The notes beneath the pieces are model-generated. The model did not search any database. It had not been told where the DNA came from and saw only the letters and a list, made by a program, of their open reading frames with translations. 64,000 bases of DNA from DYRB01 sp963845265 (GTDB lineage Bacteria > Pseudomonadota > Gammaproteobacteria > Chromatiales > Chromatiaceae), in NCBI GenBank assembly GCA_963845265.1, contig CAWJRN010000012.1, forward strand, positions 62,001-126,000, given 5' to 3'. How positions within the stretch are numbered: position 1 is the first letter of the stretch; every line of letters starts with the position of its first letter. A program made the translations under genes and the position numbers. Positions 16,471-26,219 of the stretch are shown here, piece by piece.

Positions 16471-16613
16471 GCCATCGCAAGCTGCACTTGCCTGAAAAGA
16501 CCTGTGCCGCCTGCGGGCGGCCCTTCGCGTGGCGGCGACGTTGGGCGCGCTGCTGGGATGCGGTACGCTACTGCTCCGATGCGTGCCGGAGAAGCCGGCG
16601 CGGGATTCGGTGA
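16467..16613 (+). CDS. DUF2256 small zinc-ribbon-like protein
   Basis: This 48-residue gene starts with GTG in a GTGA overlap with the photolyase stop. It encodes HLPEKTCAACGRPFAWRRRW followed by RYCSDACRRSRRG. The two CxxC-type cysteine pairs (CAAC, and C-x3-C in CSDAC) are the signature of DUF2256 proteins, which commonly sit beside photolyase genes. Its function is unknown; a nucleic-acid or metal-binding role is inferred from the basic, cysteine-rich composition. Confidence 0.85.
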   Translation: MSHRKLHLPEKTCAACGRPFAWRRRWARCWDAVRYCSDACRRSRRGIR

Positions 16614-16684
16614 ACCGGAGTGACGCCCAACGAGTGGGTTCCGCGACTGTTCGCACCGATCGAACCAACGGAGGACGAAAGACC

Positions 16685-17155
16685 TTGGTCAAGGCTCGAG
16701 CAGAGATCCTCATCCAAAGACCGCCGGAGCTGGTCTACGGCTTCGTCGCACGGGATTTCTTCGCAAACTATCCTCGCTGGTCTCCCGAGGTCAGGCGCCT
16801 GGACGTGCTGACCCCGGGCCCGGTCCGGGTGGGGAGCCGGGCCCGCCAAGTGCGCGTCGACCAGGGGCGCCAGAGCGAGTCCACCTTCCGGGTGACAGCC
16901 CTTGAGGAGCCGCTTCATCTGGACTTCGCCGAGGGCTCCAACCTGTTCCGGATCAGCTACCGGCTCACCCCGGTGGGGGCGCATACCCGCCTGACCTTCT
17001 CATTCGAGCTGACCCGCCTGGAGTTTTTCATGCGCCCCTTCGAGAAGCTAATCCGGGTCACCGTCCAAGACGGGGCCGAGCGGGTGGTCCGCAACATCAA
17101 GGGATTGGTGGAACGTGAGTCGGCACCCCCGAGCAGCGCTGCCGGAGTACCTTGA
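16685..17155 (+). CDS. SRPBCC (START-like) family protein
   Basis: The product is about 157 residues with an SRPBCC ligand-binding fold: VKARAEILIQRPPELVYGFV at the N-terminus and FFANYPRWSPEV shortly after. The C-terminal helix is long and amphipathic (RPFEKLIRVTVQDGAERVV). Such proteins bind hydrophobic ligands; the ligand here is unknown. A TTG start at 16685 is supported by GGAGGA nine bases upstream, while upstream in-frame starts lack a site. It lies between the DUF2256 and LOV genes on the same strand. Confidence 0.7.
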   Translation: MVKARAEILIQRPPELVYGFVARDFFANYPRWSPEVRRLDVLTPGPVRVGSRARQVRVDQGRQSESTFRVTALEEPLHLDFAEGSNLFRISYRLTPVGAHTRLTFSFELTRLEFFMRPFEKLIRVTVQDGAERVVRNIKGLVERESAPPSSAAGVP

Positions 17156-17239
17156 CAGGCGCTAGCCGCTATCGCGGTCACGCAATGCGTCTCAGCCACC
17201 ATGCCGCCTCGGCGGCGAACAATCGATAGGAGCACCCCC

Positions 17240-17701
17240 ATGGAGTTCATGGCCGAAAAAGACGAGGGCACCATCCCCTTCGTGCTCTCCCAGATCCTCG
17301 ACACCTGCGTCAACGGCATCACCCTGTCCGACCCGGACCAGCCGGACAACCCCATCGTCTATGCGAACGAGGCCTTTGAGCTCATCACCGGTTACAACCG
17401 CGAGGAGATCGTCGGCCACAACTGCCGATTCCTCCAGGGGACGGACCGGGACCAGCCGGAGATCGAGCGCATCCGCGAGGCCCTGCGTGACCAGAAACGG
17501 GTGACGGTCACCTTGCGCAACTATCGCAAGGACGGCACCCTGTTCTACAACCGTTTCTCCATACGCCCGCTGCTCGACCGCCAGGGGCGGCTGGTCTACT
17601 ACCTGGGGATCCAGTACGACGTGACGGACAAGGTCGAGGCAGAAGAGGAACTGCGCCGGCTCAACGCCATGCTCCGGGCCATGGGCGAGCAGGTGGACTA
17701 G
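17240..17701 (+). CDS. Short LOV-domain photoreceptor
   Basis: The 153-residue protein is essentially one LOV (PAS) domain. It has the canonical flavin-adduct cysteine C62 in GHNCRFLQG, the flavin contacts RNYRKDGTLFYN and LGIQYDVT, and a C-terminal helix (EEELRRLNAML) that would act as the signalling J-alpha or dimerisation helix. There is no effector domain, as in other short LOV proteins. The ATG at 17240 follows AGGAG at good spacing. Its place downstream of photolyase and DUF2256 suggests blue-light control of DNA repair or stress genes. Confidence 0.92.
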   Translation: MEFMAEKDEGTIPFVLSQILDTCVNGITLSDPDQPDNPIVYANEAFELITGYNREEIVGHNCRFLQGTDRDQPEIERIREALRDQKRVTVTLRNYRKDGTLFYNRFSIRPLLDRQGRLVYYLGIQYDVTDKVEAEEELRRLNAMLRAMGEQVD

Positions 17702-17731
17702 TACCGTCTCGCGCAAGTCTTCCCAATAACG

Positions 17732-17840
17732 GTAGGCTGGATAACCGAAAGGCATCCACCGAAGGCACGCCGGAGGATGCGGCGCGGATGGACGGCTCAG
17801 CAAACCCCCTGCTCAGTGCCACGCACCTTATCCACCCTAC
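17732..17840. repeat. Palindromic repeat element of about 110 bp
   Basis: GTAGGCTGGATAA (17732-17744) pairs with TTATCCACCCTAC (17828-17840), with one mismatch. The family with a GTAGGGTGGAT end is widespread in proteobacterial intergenic regions. It follows the LOV gene and precedes the 3' end of the convergent NAD(P)-binding gene. Confidence 0.6.
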
Positions 17841-17962
17841 GAATGTTCGCTCCATTTCGGCGCGGCTGTACTAGCGGGCTGCGCCGCCTGTGCATGCCTG
17901 GCACAAGCCACTATCGGTATTCGTCTTCCGGGTATGGGCAGCTCCGGCAAAAAGCCCGGTCC

Positions 17963-18883
17963 TCAGGTCAGGTAACCAAGTGCCGCGACATCGAAGGGGG
18001 TGGGAATCATTCCCAGGCGCTCGAAGCCGTTGTCGCCGGCACAGGTGTTCCCCTCCAGCAGCATGGCGATCTGGTCGCGCGTGATGGGGAACCAGGGGAA
18101 ACGGTCCAGCGCCGCAGCCACCGTCTGGACGGCAAAGGCGGGGGCCGGGAGCATGAGCTTGGTCTTGCCGCTGCCGGCCGCGATGGTGGTGAGAATATCC
18201 TTCCAGCTCAGGGCCCAGGGGCCGCACAGGTCGTAGCTCTGGCCGATGGTTTCGGGGTGCGTCAGGGCATAACAGAAGGCCGCAGCCACATCGGCCACCG
18301 CGACTGGGGCCAGTTCGAAAGCCCCGGCTTGGAATGGCAGCAGACCCGTGTAGAACAGGGGTGCGGGCAAAGGACTGTCGATAATGTCGCGCTTGAGCTG
18401 GGTGCAGAATTCCATCTGCCCACGGGGATCGCCGAAGATCACCGAGGGTCGGAAAATGGTCCAGTCGAGTCCGGAGGCCTTCAGCGCTTCCTCAGCCTGG
18501 AACTTGGTGCGCTGGTAGGGCGTCCCGTCGGGCTTGACCCCGTTGGCGCTCATCAGCAGAAAGCGTTTGACGCCGGCAGCCTGTGCCGCGCCGGTCGCCC
18601 GCTCGACGCCCCGGAACTGGAGCCCCTCAAAGGTTACCCCGCGGGCCGGGTTCTCCCGCAGGATGCCGATCAGATACACCGTCGCGTCGCTGCCCGCGAC
18701 ACACTCCTCCACGGCGGCCGGGTCATCGACTGTGCCGACGACCGTCTCGCAGACATCCAGCCAGACAGGTCTCTCCTTCTCTCCGGGCCGGACCAAGAGA
18801 CGGGGCACATGCCCTGCCGCCACCAGGTGCTCGACCAAGTGGGTGCCGACAAAACCGGTTGCGCCGATCAGGCTGACTTTCAT
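17963..18883 (-). CDS. NDUFA9-like NAD(P)-binding protein
   Basis: The 306-residue protein is an atypical short-chain dehydrogenase of the complex I NDUFA9/YwnB type. The N-terminus holds the dinucleotide motif GATGFVGTHLVEHL, and VERATGAAQAAGVKRFLLMS and FRPSVIFGDPRG follow. The catalytic Tyr-x3-Lys is partly kept as YQRTK. Members act as NAD(P)H-binding chaperones or epimerase-like enzymes; the precise role is unknown. It is transcribed toward the LOV gene. A 14-bp palindrome (18915-18928) lies about 32 bases upstream of the ATG and may be an operator. Confidence 0.8.
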   Translation of the reverse strand: MKVSLIGATGFVGTHLVEHLVAAGHVPRLLVRPGEKERPVWLDVCETVVGTVDDPAAVEECVAGSDATVYLIGILRENPARGVTFEGLQFRGVERATGAAQAAGVKRFLLMSANGVKPDGTPYQRTKFQAEEALKASGLDWTIFRPSVIFGDPRGQMEFCTQLKRDIIDSPLPAPLFYTGLLPFQAGAFELAPVAVADVAAAFCYALTHPETIGQSYDLCGPWALSWKDILTTIAAGSGKTKLMLPAPAFAVQTVAAALDRFPWFPITRDQIAMLLEGNTCAGDNGFERLGMIPTPFDVAALGYLT

Positions 18884-19457
18884 CGCAATTGATCCTCTGC
18901 GGGTCAGGGGAACACCCCACTAGTGGGGGGCACTTTGGGGCGAGCCGCCGGAGCGACAAGGGACGGCTGGCACAGCTCCGACAGGTCCTGTTCGACCCGC
19001 GTCGCAACATTCAACCTAAATCCGGCAGGTGATCCCGGTGTACGTGCGAATGAAATCGCACCGATGGTTCCTGCGTAAGGCCTTCAGGAACTGGCAACTC
19101 CGGCCCCAACGACTCTTCTTGAGTTCACCGATCAGCGAGGCGGCACCTCAGACCGGCAAAGCATTGCCGGCCATCCTGTGGGAGCGGCGCCCCGCCGCGA
19201 CCGGGCGTCTTCCAGAGAAGCCGCCGGAAGACGCCGCATCGCGCCGATGGCCCCCCCCAGGGACGGGGGACATACAGAGGACGCAGGAGCAGTCCCCGGT
19301 GTGGCGGCGCTCCCACGGTTGCGGGCTCGCACCGAGCAACCAATTCGACTCATTTGTGAGGATCGCGGTCGCTCAAGGAACCCTAGGGCGTCAATTGGCG
19401 CACTCACTCGGTGCCCGATGCCGGACGAATCCGCTTGAGCCCCGAGGCTATCGGTGA
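18884..19457. other. Intergenic region with palindrome and repeat
   Basis: About 570 bases without a recognised gene. It contains the perfect palindrome CCCCACTAGTGGGG (18915-18928) and a 142-bp palindromic repeat (19177-19318). Confidence 0.5.
19177..19318 (+). repeat. Palindromic repeat family B, copy 1
   Basis: The element starts TGTGGGAGCGGCGCC and ends GGCGGCGCTCCCACGG, giving terminal inverted repeats around GTGGGAGCGSCGCC. Its right-hand part (GCAGGAGCAGTCCCCGGTGT) recurs in inverted orientation in copy 2 at 20571-20740. No coding capacity is evident. Confidence 0.7.
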
Positions 19458-19916
19458 TCAGGGTGCCGTCACGCTGACACCCGCCTCGGTCTTGGCCTCC
19501 ATCTCGTCACGGCGCATAGGCATTGCGTCGATCTGGAGAAGAATATCGCGCAGATCGGTGTCCAGCGCGGCTCGCCGTTTGATCCCCCCGTCCTTTCCGA
19601 TCAGGACCACAATTCTGTCGCTCGTCGCCACCTCCAATTCCTGGCGTAACTGCCTGACTGCCTGAGCAGGCAATGCCCGGTCGCCGACCAGGCCTTGGTC
19701 GGAGAACAGTTGGAAGACGATCACATCGCGGTCAAGCAGCGCTTCCCATCGACGCTGCATCCACTGCCGTTGCGTCGCGATTCCTGGATCTTCGCTGTCG
19801 GAAGCAATCAGAAACAGCAATCGATGCCGCCACTGGTACTGACCGAGATCGTAGGCAGCCGCGCCATTGATCGTCACCACGAGCAGGACGATACCGGCCA
19901 TGAATCGAGTACTCAT
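19458..19916 (-). CDS. Secreted DUF4174 protein
   Basis: The 152-residue product has a signal peptide (FMAGIVLLVVTINGAAA). A DUF4174 domain follows: YQWRHRLLFLIASDSEDPGI, then VIVFQLF, IVVLIGKDGGIKRR and IDAMPMRRDEM. The fold is thioredoxin-like by family, without redox cysteines. The function is unknown; it should be periplasmic. The ATG at 19916 follows GGGAGG at ideal spacing. It starts one base after the stop of a decayed DUF427 gene, so the two formed an operon. Confidence 0.85.
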   Translation of the reverse strand: MSTRFMAGIVLLVVTINGAAAYDLGQYQWRHRLLFLIASDSEDPGIATQRQWMQRRWEALLDRDVIVFQLFSDQGLVGDRALPAQAVRQLRQELEVATSDRIVVLIGKDGGIKRRAALDTDLRDILLQIDAMPMRRDEMEAKTEAGVSVTAP

Positions 19917-19917
19917 C

Positions 19918-20213
19918 TCACCACCCTCCCGTCCGCGGGTTGCCTTTGAAAGCGCCGACAATCTCGTTGGTGACGCAACCGCCGTAAAAGCCGCCGGCCG
20001 CGGCCCGACCCACTCTGCGTCGGCGTAGTAGGCGACCCGGCCCGGATAGCAGCTATTGCGCCCGGCTACCTCCGCCAACGCCTCGAACGGCTGCTCCTAA
20101 GACCAAGCAGCCTTTTCGATGAGGGTCTTGCCGCTGCGTATAGCGGAGTAGCTCGCCCGGCCTTTCCACTCGCGGAAACTGCGTCCGCCCTCAGGCTGTA
20201 ACAGATTGCTCGC
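19918..20213 (-). pseudogene. DUF427 protein, stop codon plus frameshift
   Basis: The minus strand encodes SFREWKGRASYSAIRSGKTL, IEKAAWS, an in-frame TAG, then EALAEVAGRNSCYPGRVAYY. A frameshift near 19990 continues the match as FYGGCVTNEIVGAFKGNP to a TGA at 19918. This order is the DUF427 family. The TAG replaces the tyrosine codon normally found after AAWS. Both lesions point to a pseudogene rather than a single error. Confidence 0.75.
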
Positions 20214-20919
20214 CATCCCGACACCCGCCATTAAAAAGAACGCTCTCGCGTCCAGTCCTCGTGCGTTGGGGTAAGCGCGAGCGAGCCCCAACGACCTAGG
20301 GCATCATGTTGGCGGTCCTTCGTCACCACGACATACGGCCATTCTCTGCCAAGCAATCCGCTATAAGGCCTGGAAGATACCAAAACGAAAACAGGGGGCG
20401 TGATCTGGCATGTGCCAGAATTCGAGTAGGCGTTCCGGCCCAAGTCTTGTGTACCCAATCCATGTGTGTTTTGGATTGAGGTATGACGTTGGGACGTAAC
20501 TCCGCAAACGCAAGCGCGGCCTGTTCAGTAGGTAGTTCTTTTAGTTGATTGGCGTCGAAGCTCAGCTATCCGTGGGAGCCGCGCTACACCGGGGACTGCT
20601 CCTGCGTCCCTGGGGTCCATCGACGCGACGGAGCGTCTTCCAATGGCACTGCGGGCCGCACCCAAGCGCGGCGTGCAGGCACAGTGACTGCCAAGCAAGA
20701 TCGCGGCTCCCTGCATCGCGGCTAGGGCGCCGCTCCCACAAGGTAGACAGGGCTAGCTGCGTTTCCACGCTAACGGTCATGTAGGCGCGCAGACACCCCG
20801 GAACATGAAAGTTCTTTCACGCTAACGGGGCAGTCGCCCCGCAGAAGACCTCGGGCCTTGCACAAAGCTAGTGCGGTGCGGCCTAGCGAGAACTTTCACG
20901 GCAATTACCTTGCTTTATC
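20214..20919. other. Intergenic region carrying repeats
   Basis: No gene is recognised. The region contains palindromic repeat family B copy 2 (20571-20740), two copies of CACGCTAACGG (20766 and 20820 region), and GAAAGTTCT/AGAACTTTC in inverted orientation around 20807 and 20888. Confidence 0.4.
20571..20740 (-). repeat. Palindromic repeat family B, copy 2 (inverted)
   Basis: It begins CGTGGGAGCCGCGCTACACC and ends GGGCGCCGCTCCCACA. The first 35 bases match the reverse complement of the right end of copy 1 almost base for base, including CGGGGACTGCTCCTGCGTCC. The middle differs, so the two copies are diverged or of different length classes. Confidence 0.7.
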
Positions 20920-20997
20920 GCCTAAGCCTCGCATCACCTGCGGAAAAGCGACGAAGGAGCTGCGCTTTTGCTGTCCGAGTGTATGCGATTGTTATGC
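20920..20997 (-). other. attC-like site beside mrr
   Basis: Read on the minus strand after mrr: GCATAAC core, arm TCGCAT with CAGCAAAAGCG, loop, CGCTTTTCCG with ATGCGA, and CTTAGGC, which differs from GTTAGGC at one base. The 78-base length and pairing fit attC. GTTATGC also occurs upstream of mrr, so mrr may have been a cassette. Confidence 0.45.
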
Positions 20998-20998
20998 A

Positions 20999-21666
20999 TT
21001 ACTCATTGTCAAAGTAGTCTGAATCCAACTTCTTGACCTCATACTGTCCAACCGCTGAGACCCCAACATTGTACTCTACCATTAGCCTTGAAAGATGCTC
21101 TCCATCAATCAAGATCATTCTCGACTCTATCAGAGAAGCGTATTCCTTTGCTTCGTTGGTAAATGATGACGTTGTAATAAATACGCCTTTTCGGGCACGC
21201 TGTCCTTGCAGCGCACCGGCGAATCTTTGTATTTCAGGGCGCCCAACAGCACCCTCCCCGCGCTTAGCCTGGATATATATGACATCCAAGCCAAGACGGT
21301 CTTCATTAATAATTCCGTCAATTCCACCATCTCCTCTTTTTCCGAGTGCCTTTCCAGCATCTTGGCGGATGTATCGATTTTCTCTGGATCTTTTGCAAGT
21401 AACTGTGTGCCTACCGATGTAATTGTGAAAAAACCTCGTCTTGGCGAGACAAGCAAACCAGCCTGTTTTAAATAGGAACGCGCCCAGCCTACGCGATTGT
21501 TAAACACCGCTTGACTACCGCTAGGAAGAAGCTCACTTCTTTCTTCCGTTGTGAGGCAAAATTCATCAGCCAGCATCTCAACTGCCTGACTGAATTTATG
21601 TTCCTTTTCGTCCGATGCTAATTTGAGAACTGGCAGCATGAGTGTTTGGTAGTTTGGTATTGCCAC
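20999..21666 (-). pseudogene. mrr: Mrr-type restriction endonuclease with internal deletion
   Basis: The N-terminal Mrr winged-helix domain (MAIPNYQTLMLPVLKLASD to LLAKDPEKID) is intact. The C-terminal catalytic domain resumes in another frame with DAGKALGKRGDGGIDGII, DVIYIQAKR (the D...QxK nuclease motif) and QRFAGALQGQRARKGVFITT. About 55-60 residues normally lying between these parts, around LVVDLLVAMGYGG in relatives, are missing, and the frame changes at the junction near 21300. It targeted methylated DNA in related systems. Inverted 12-bp sequences ATTGTTATGCAT (20988-20999) and ATGCATAACAAT (21687-21698) flank it. Confidence 0.8.
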
Positions 21667-22393
21667 GGTTCTCAGAAATCCTCTTTATGCATAACAATTG
21701 ATTCAGCTATTTCAGCGTAACTTACCACCGGACACCCGGCATCGACAACAAGTCCATGCCCGGGGTAGGCTCGCTTCCGCTTACCCCAGCGTTTCGGAAT
21801 GCTATACCGAAGATAAGGATAGCTTCCCGAGGCCGATATCGAGGCTAGGGCGAAATCGGCGCCGGGCCAGAAAACTGCTGGAGCAGTTGCCTCCTAGCCG
21901 CGCCAATCTCCCGAGTGGCAGGGGTACCTTGTGTTGCAGTACCTGCTTCCGACCATCTGGGCGGCGGCTGCCAGCCGAGATGCGACAAGTAACAAGCTCC
22001 CCAGCAAGCGCCGAGGGACAAGACGATGTCACTCGCCCCTGCACACTGGTCTCCCGGCAGACAATCTAGCGATTGGTCCGCTTGCTTACCCGGCTCGTCA
22101 AAGACCCCGCGGTCCAATCTGACATCGTGGTTGCCGTCAGTCGGGGCGCCTATGTGTTCGCCTGGTGCGCGATTTTCTCCGTCTCGCTTGGATACCGTCG
22201 CCGCGGCCGCATAACTGACCCCAGCCTGGCGCTTGCCGCTCGGATGCAGACCCCTTGAATGCCGAGAGGCCGGGAGACGGTGCGGCCGATGCCATTGTTG
22301 CCTTGCCGGCGGCCTCCCGCGCATCAGGTCCGCCGAGCGCGTCAGGCCAACTTTCGCGAGACCCGTTTCAACAGCACTGCGAGAAACGAAACC
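21667..22393. other. Intergenic region, no gene recognised
   Basis: About 730 bases lie between mrr and the old yellow enzyme gene. Several open frames exist on both strands, but none has a recognisable motif or good ribosome site. ATGCATAACAAT at 21687-21698 is the inverted partner of the sequence at the other end of mrr. Confidence 0.4.
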
Positions 22394-23488
22394 ATGAGCA
22401 CATCAAGGCTTCTCTCCCCCATCACCACCGCCGACGGGCTACAGCTCGCAAACCGAGTGGTGATGGCACCTATGACGCGCGCCCGCGCCGGCAAGTCGAG
22501 GATCCCCAACCAGGCCATGGCGACCTACTATGAGCAGCGGGCCGCTGCCGGCCTCATCGTCACGGAGGCAACGGTGGTCTCCGAGCAGGGCATCGGCTGG
22601 CTTGATTCCCCCGGTATCTACAGCGATGCCCAGACCGAGGGCTGGCGCCACGTCGTCGAAGCGGTCCACGCCAAGGGCGGAAAGATCTTCCTGCAGCTCT
22701 GGCACTGCGGGCGGGCATCGCATCGCTACTTCTTCGACGATGAGCGCCTGCCGGTGGCGCCTTCCGCCATCGGCATCGCCGACGATCACAGCCACACCCC
22801 CAAGGGAAAGGCGGCGTACGAGACGCCGCGGGCACTGGAGACGGAGGAGATCCCCCCGATCGTCGAGGACTACCGTCAAGCGGCGCTACGTGCCAGGGCG
22901 GCCGGCTTCGATGGCGTGGAGATTCACTCGGCAAATGGCTATCTCCTCGACCAGTTCCTGCAGGCCAAGACCAATCGGCGGGAGGACACTTACGGCGGCA
23001 GCATCCCGAACCGCTATCGGCTGCTGGGGGAGGTGGTGGAGGCCGTGAAGACCGCCTTTCCCGCCGAGCGCATCAGCGTCCGTCTGTCGCCGAACGGCGT
23101 CTTCAACGACATGGGCACGCCCGAATACAGGGAGCTCTTCACCTACGTGATCGAGCAACTGGCCGGCACCGGCATCGGTTTCCTGCACGTGATGGACGGT
23201 CTGGGCTTTGGTTTCCATCAGCTCGGCGAGCCCATGACATTGGCGGAGATCCGCCCGCTCTTCGCCGGCATCCTGATCGGCAACGTGGGCTATACCCAGC
23301 AGACAGCGGAGGAGCGGATCGCCGCGGGTCAAGCGGACATGATTGCCTTCGGCCGCCCGTATATCGCAAACCCGGATCTGGTCGAGCGGTTCGCGAACGA
23401 TTGGCCCTTGGCGCCGGAGGCCGAGATGGCGACTTGGTACACGCCTCAGAAGTCCGGGTACACCGATTGGCCGGCTTACGCTGGCTGA
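22394..23488 (+). CDS. Old yellow enzyme family ene-reductase (NemA-like)
   Basis: The 364-residue FMN flavoprotein reduces activated C=C bonds or nitro-compounds with NAD(P)H. Visible family motifs are VMAPMTRARA, QLWHCGRASH, the substrate-binding His and Asn in VEIHSANGYLLDQFLQ followed by an intact Tyr, and FGRPYIANPDLVERF near the end. The length is normal. The ATG at 22394 has a weak ribosome site, but an upstream extension is not conserved. No regulator such as NemR is adjacent. Confidence 0.92.
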   Translation: MSTSRLLSPITTADGLQLANRVVMAPMTRARAGKSRIPNQAMATYYEQRAAAGLIVTEATVVSEQGIGWLDSPGIYSDAQTEGWRHVVEAVHAKGGKIFLQLWHCGRASHRYFFDDERLPVAPSAIGIADDHSHTPKGKAAYETPRALETEEIPPIVEDYRQAALRARAAGFDGVEIHSANGYLLDQFLQAKTNRREDTYGGSIPNRYRLLGEVVEAVKTAFPAERISVRLSPNGVFNDMGTPEYRELFTYVIEQLAGTGIGFLHVMDGLGFGFHQLGEPMTLAEIRPLFAGILIGNVGYTQQTAEERIAAGQADMIAFGRPYIANPDLVERFANDWPLAPEAEMATWYTPQKSGYTDWPAYAG

Positions 23489-23825
23489 ACAAGCCGGGCA
23501 CCTAGGGCGATTCCTCCAATCGGCAGGGGCAGGCCGCGGCGGGGAGGCAATCCGGTGTAGAGAGCCGTGCGACGCAGATATAGCGAGCAGCGCGTCCTCG
23601 TCTGACCAAAAACCCCGGCTCGCAGCACTGTCCGCATGTGGCCAGGCTCCATCGTCGTGCCGACCCGTCGCTTCGACACTGCGCTCAACGAGCGTTGTAC
23701 CAGGATCGCCGCGCGTCTCCCCGGCCAATGACCAGGGTGCATCGAACAGCAGGCGCCGCCGGTCATACTTGCACCGGACACAACCGGTGAATCCATTCCA
23801 TACCAGTCGAACAGGCCAATCGACC
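23489..23825. other. Intergenic region upstream of arsS
   Basis: No gene, RNA or clear promoter was recognised in these 337 bases. Confidence 0.4.
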
Positions 23826-24791
<966 letters not shown>

Positions 24792-24794
24792 GCC

Positions 24795-25466
24795 ATGCCA
24801 GCCCAGCAGCAAGGTCATCGCCACGCCTCGGCTCGCCAGCGAGCACTGGACGCACGCGTCGTCGTCTTCGGACGTGCCCCTGTGGCCGGCCAAGTCAAGA
24901 CCCGCCTGATCCCCGCTCTGGGCGCGGAGGGTGCGGCCCGCCTGCATCGGCAGCTGATGGAGAACATCGTCGGACGGCTCTGCGCCTCCGGCCCGGCAAG
25001 GGTCGAGCTGTGGGTCACACCCGATACCGGTCATCCCTGTTTCGCAGAGTTGGCGGAGCGGTGGCAGCTCGACATCTTCGTACAGGAGGGCCAGGACCTG
25101 GGCGCGCGCATGGCGCACGCCGCACGTTCGGCCCTGACCCGCGCCGAGGCCGTCATCCTGGTCGGCACCGACTGCCCCGACCTCTCGCCGGATTTTCTCA
25201 AAGCCGCTATCGCAGGACTGGAGCATCAGGACGCCGTCCTGGGCCCGGCACTGGATGGAGGCTATGTCCTGCTCGGTTTGCGCTCCGTGGAGAACACACT
25301 CTTCGAGCGGATGCCCTGGGGCAGCGACCGAGTCGCCGAGGTCACAGAACAGCGGCTCGATGCACTCGGGTGGCAGTGGTCCCGTCTGGCTCCCCTGCGC
25401 GACATCGACCGTCCTGAGGATCTGGCCTATCTGCCTGCACGGATCAGCCCGGTCCCGCCGACTTAA
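24795..25466 (+). CDS. TIGR04282-family GT-A glycosyltransferase
   Basis: The 223-residue protein belongs to the DUF2064/TIGR04282 nucleotidyl- or glycosyltransferase-like family, which occurs with arsS. Motifs include VVVFGRAPVAGQVKTRLIPA (nucleotide binding), VGTDCPDLSPDFL (the DxD-like acidic site), and LGPALDGGYVLLGL. The C-terminus RDIDRPEDLAYL is typical. A decayed copy of this C-terminus is found near 30030. It probably acts on the arsenosugar or its precursor; the reaction is inferred from neighbourhood. Confidence 0.88.
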   Translation: MPAQQQGHRHASARQRALDARVVVFGRAPVAGQVKTRLIPALGAEGAARLHRQLMENIVGRLCASGPARVELWVTPDTGHPCFAELAERWQLDIFVQEGQDLGARMAHAARSALTRAEAVILVGTDCPDLSPDFLKAAIAGLEHQDAVLGPALDGGYVLLGLRSVENTLFERMPWGSDRVAEVTEQRLDALGWQWSRLAPLRDIDRPEDLAYLPARISPVPPT

Positions 25467-25488
25467 CGACCTGATCTCGGAGTCATCC

Positions 25489-26214
25489 ATGCCCAGCATC
25501 CGCGCACTCCTGTTGCTCGCCCTCGGCCTGCTCACCAGCCACGCCGCACAGGGCAGCGAGATCGTCGTCGGCCCCTTCTCGTCTGCCACCCCCGGCGGGG
25601 CGCTTCCCTCCGGCTGGCGAGTCGCCAAGCTGCCGGGTGTGACGGCCACCCGCTTTACGCTGGCGGGATCGGATGGGGTCACGGTGATGCAGATGGACGC
25701 GAGCGACGCTGGCGCCAGCCTCTTCCGGCCGATCCGCATCGACCCGAATCGGAGCCCCGGGCTGAGCTGGCGCTGGCGGGTCCAAAACCTGATTGCAGGC
25801 GCTGATCTGCGCCGCAAACAGGGGGACGACGTTCCGGCTCGGCTCTATGTCATGTTCGACTATCCGCTGGACCGACTGTCCCTGATCGAACGAGCCAAGA
25901 TCGCACTGGCCCGCTCGGTGGCGGGCGACGTGGTGCCCGCGGCGGCGCTGTGCTACGTCTGGGACGGCACTCTGCCCGCCGGCACCACGTTGTGGAATGC
26001 CTATACCGACCGGGTACGGATGATCGTGGTGGAGAGCGGCGCCGCGCGACGGGGCGAGTGGGTGAGCGAGGAGCGGGATGTGGCCGCCGACTTCCGTGCC
26101 GCCTTTGGCGAAGAACCCCCGCCCATCTCGGGGGTCGCTATAGCCGCTGATACCGATCAGACTGGAGAGACGGTGCGCGCCTGGTTTGGGGATATTCGGT
26201 TCGCGCCGCGGTGA
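25489..26214 (+). CDS. Exported DUF3047 protein
   Basis: The 241-residue product has a signal peptide (ALLLLALGLLTSHAAQG). The DUF3047 domain follows: LSWRWRVQNLIAGADLRRKQ, ARLYVMFDYP, and LCYVWDGTLPAGTTLWNAYT, ending VAIAADTDQTGETVRAWFGD. It is probably periplasmic and of unknown function. DUF3047 genes often accompany arsS and the TIGR04282 gene. GGAG sits 6 bases before the ATG at 25489, and the gap to the preceding gene is 22 bases. Confidence 0.88.
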   Translation: MPSIRALLLLALGLLTSHAAQGSEIVVGPFSSATPGGALPSGWRVAKLPGVTATRFTLAGSDGVTVMQMDASDAGASLFRPIRIDPNRSPGLSWRWRVQNLIAGADLRRKQGDDVPARLYVMFDYPLDRLSLIERAKIALARSVAGDVVPAAALCYVWDGTLPAGTTLWNAYTDRVRMIVVESGAARRGEWVSEERDVAADFRAAFGEEPPPISGVAIAADTDQTGETVRAWFGDIRFAPR

Positions 26215-26219
26215 ATGCT

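Noticed and set aside
17777..18892. Open frame of about 370 codons on the plus strand
   Set aside because: It is antisense to the NDUFA9-like gene and has no recognisable domain.
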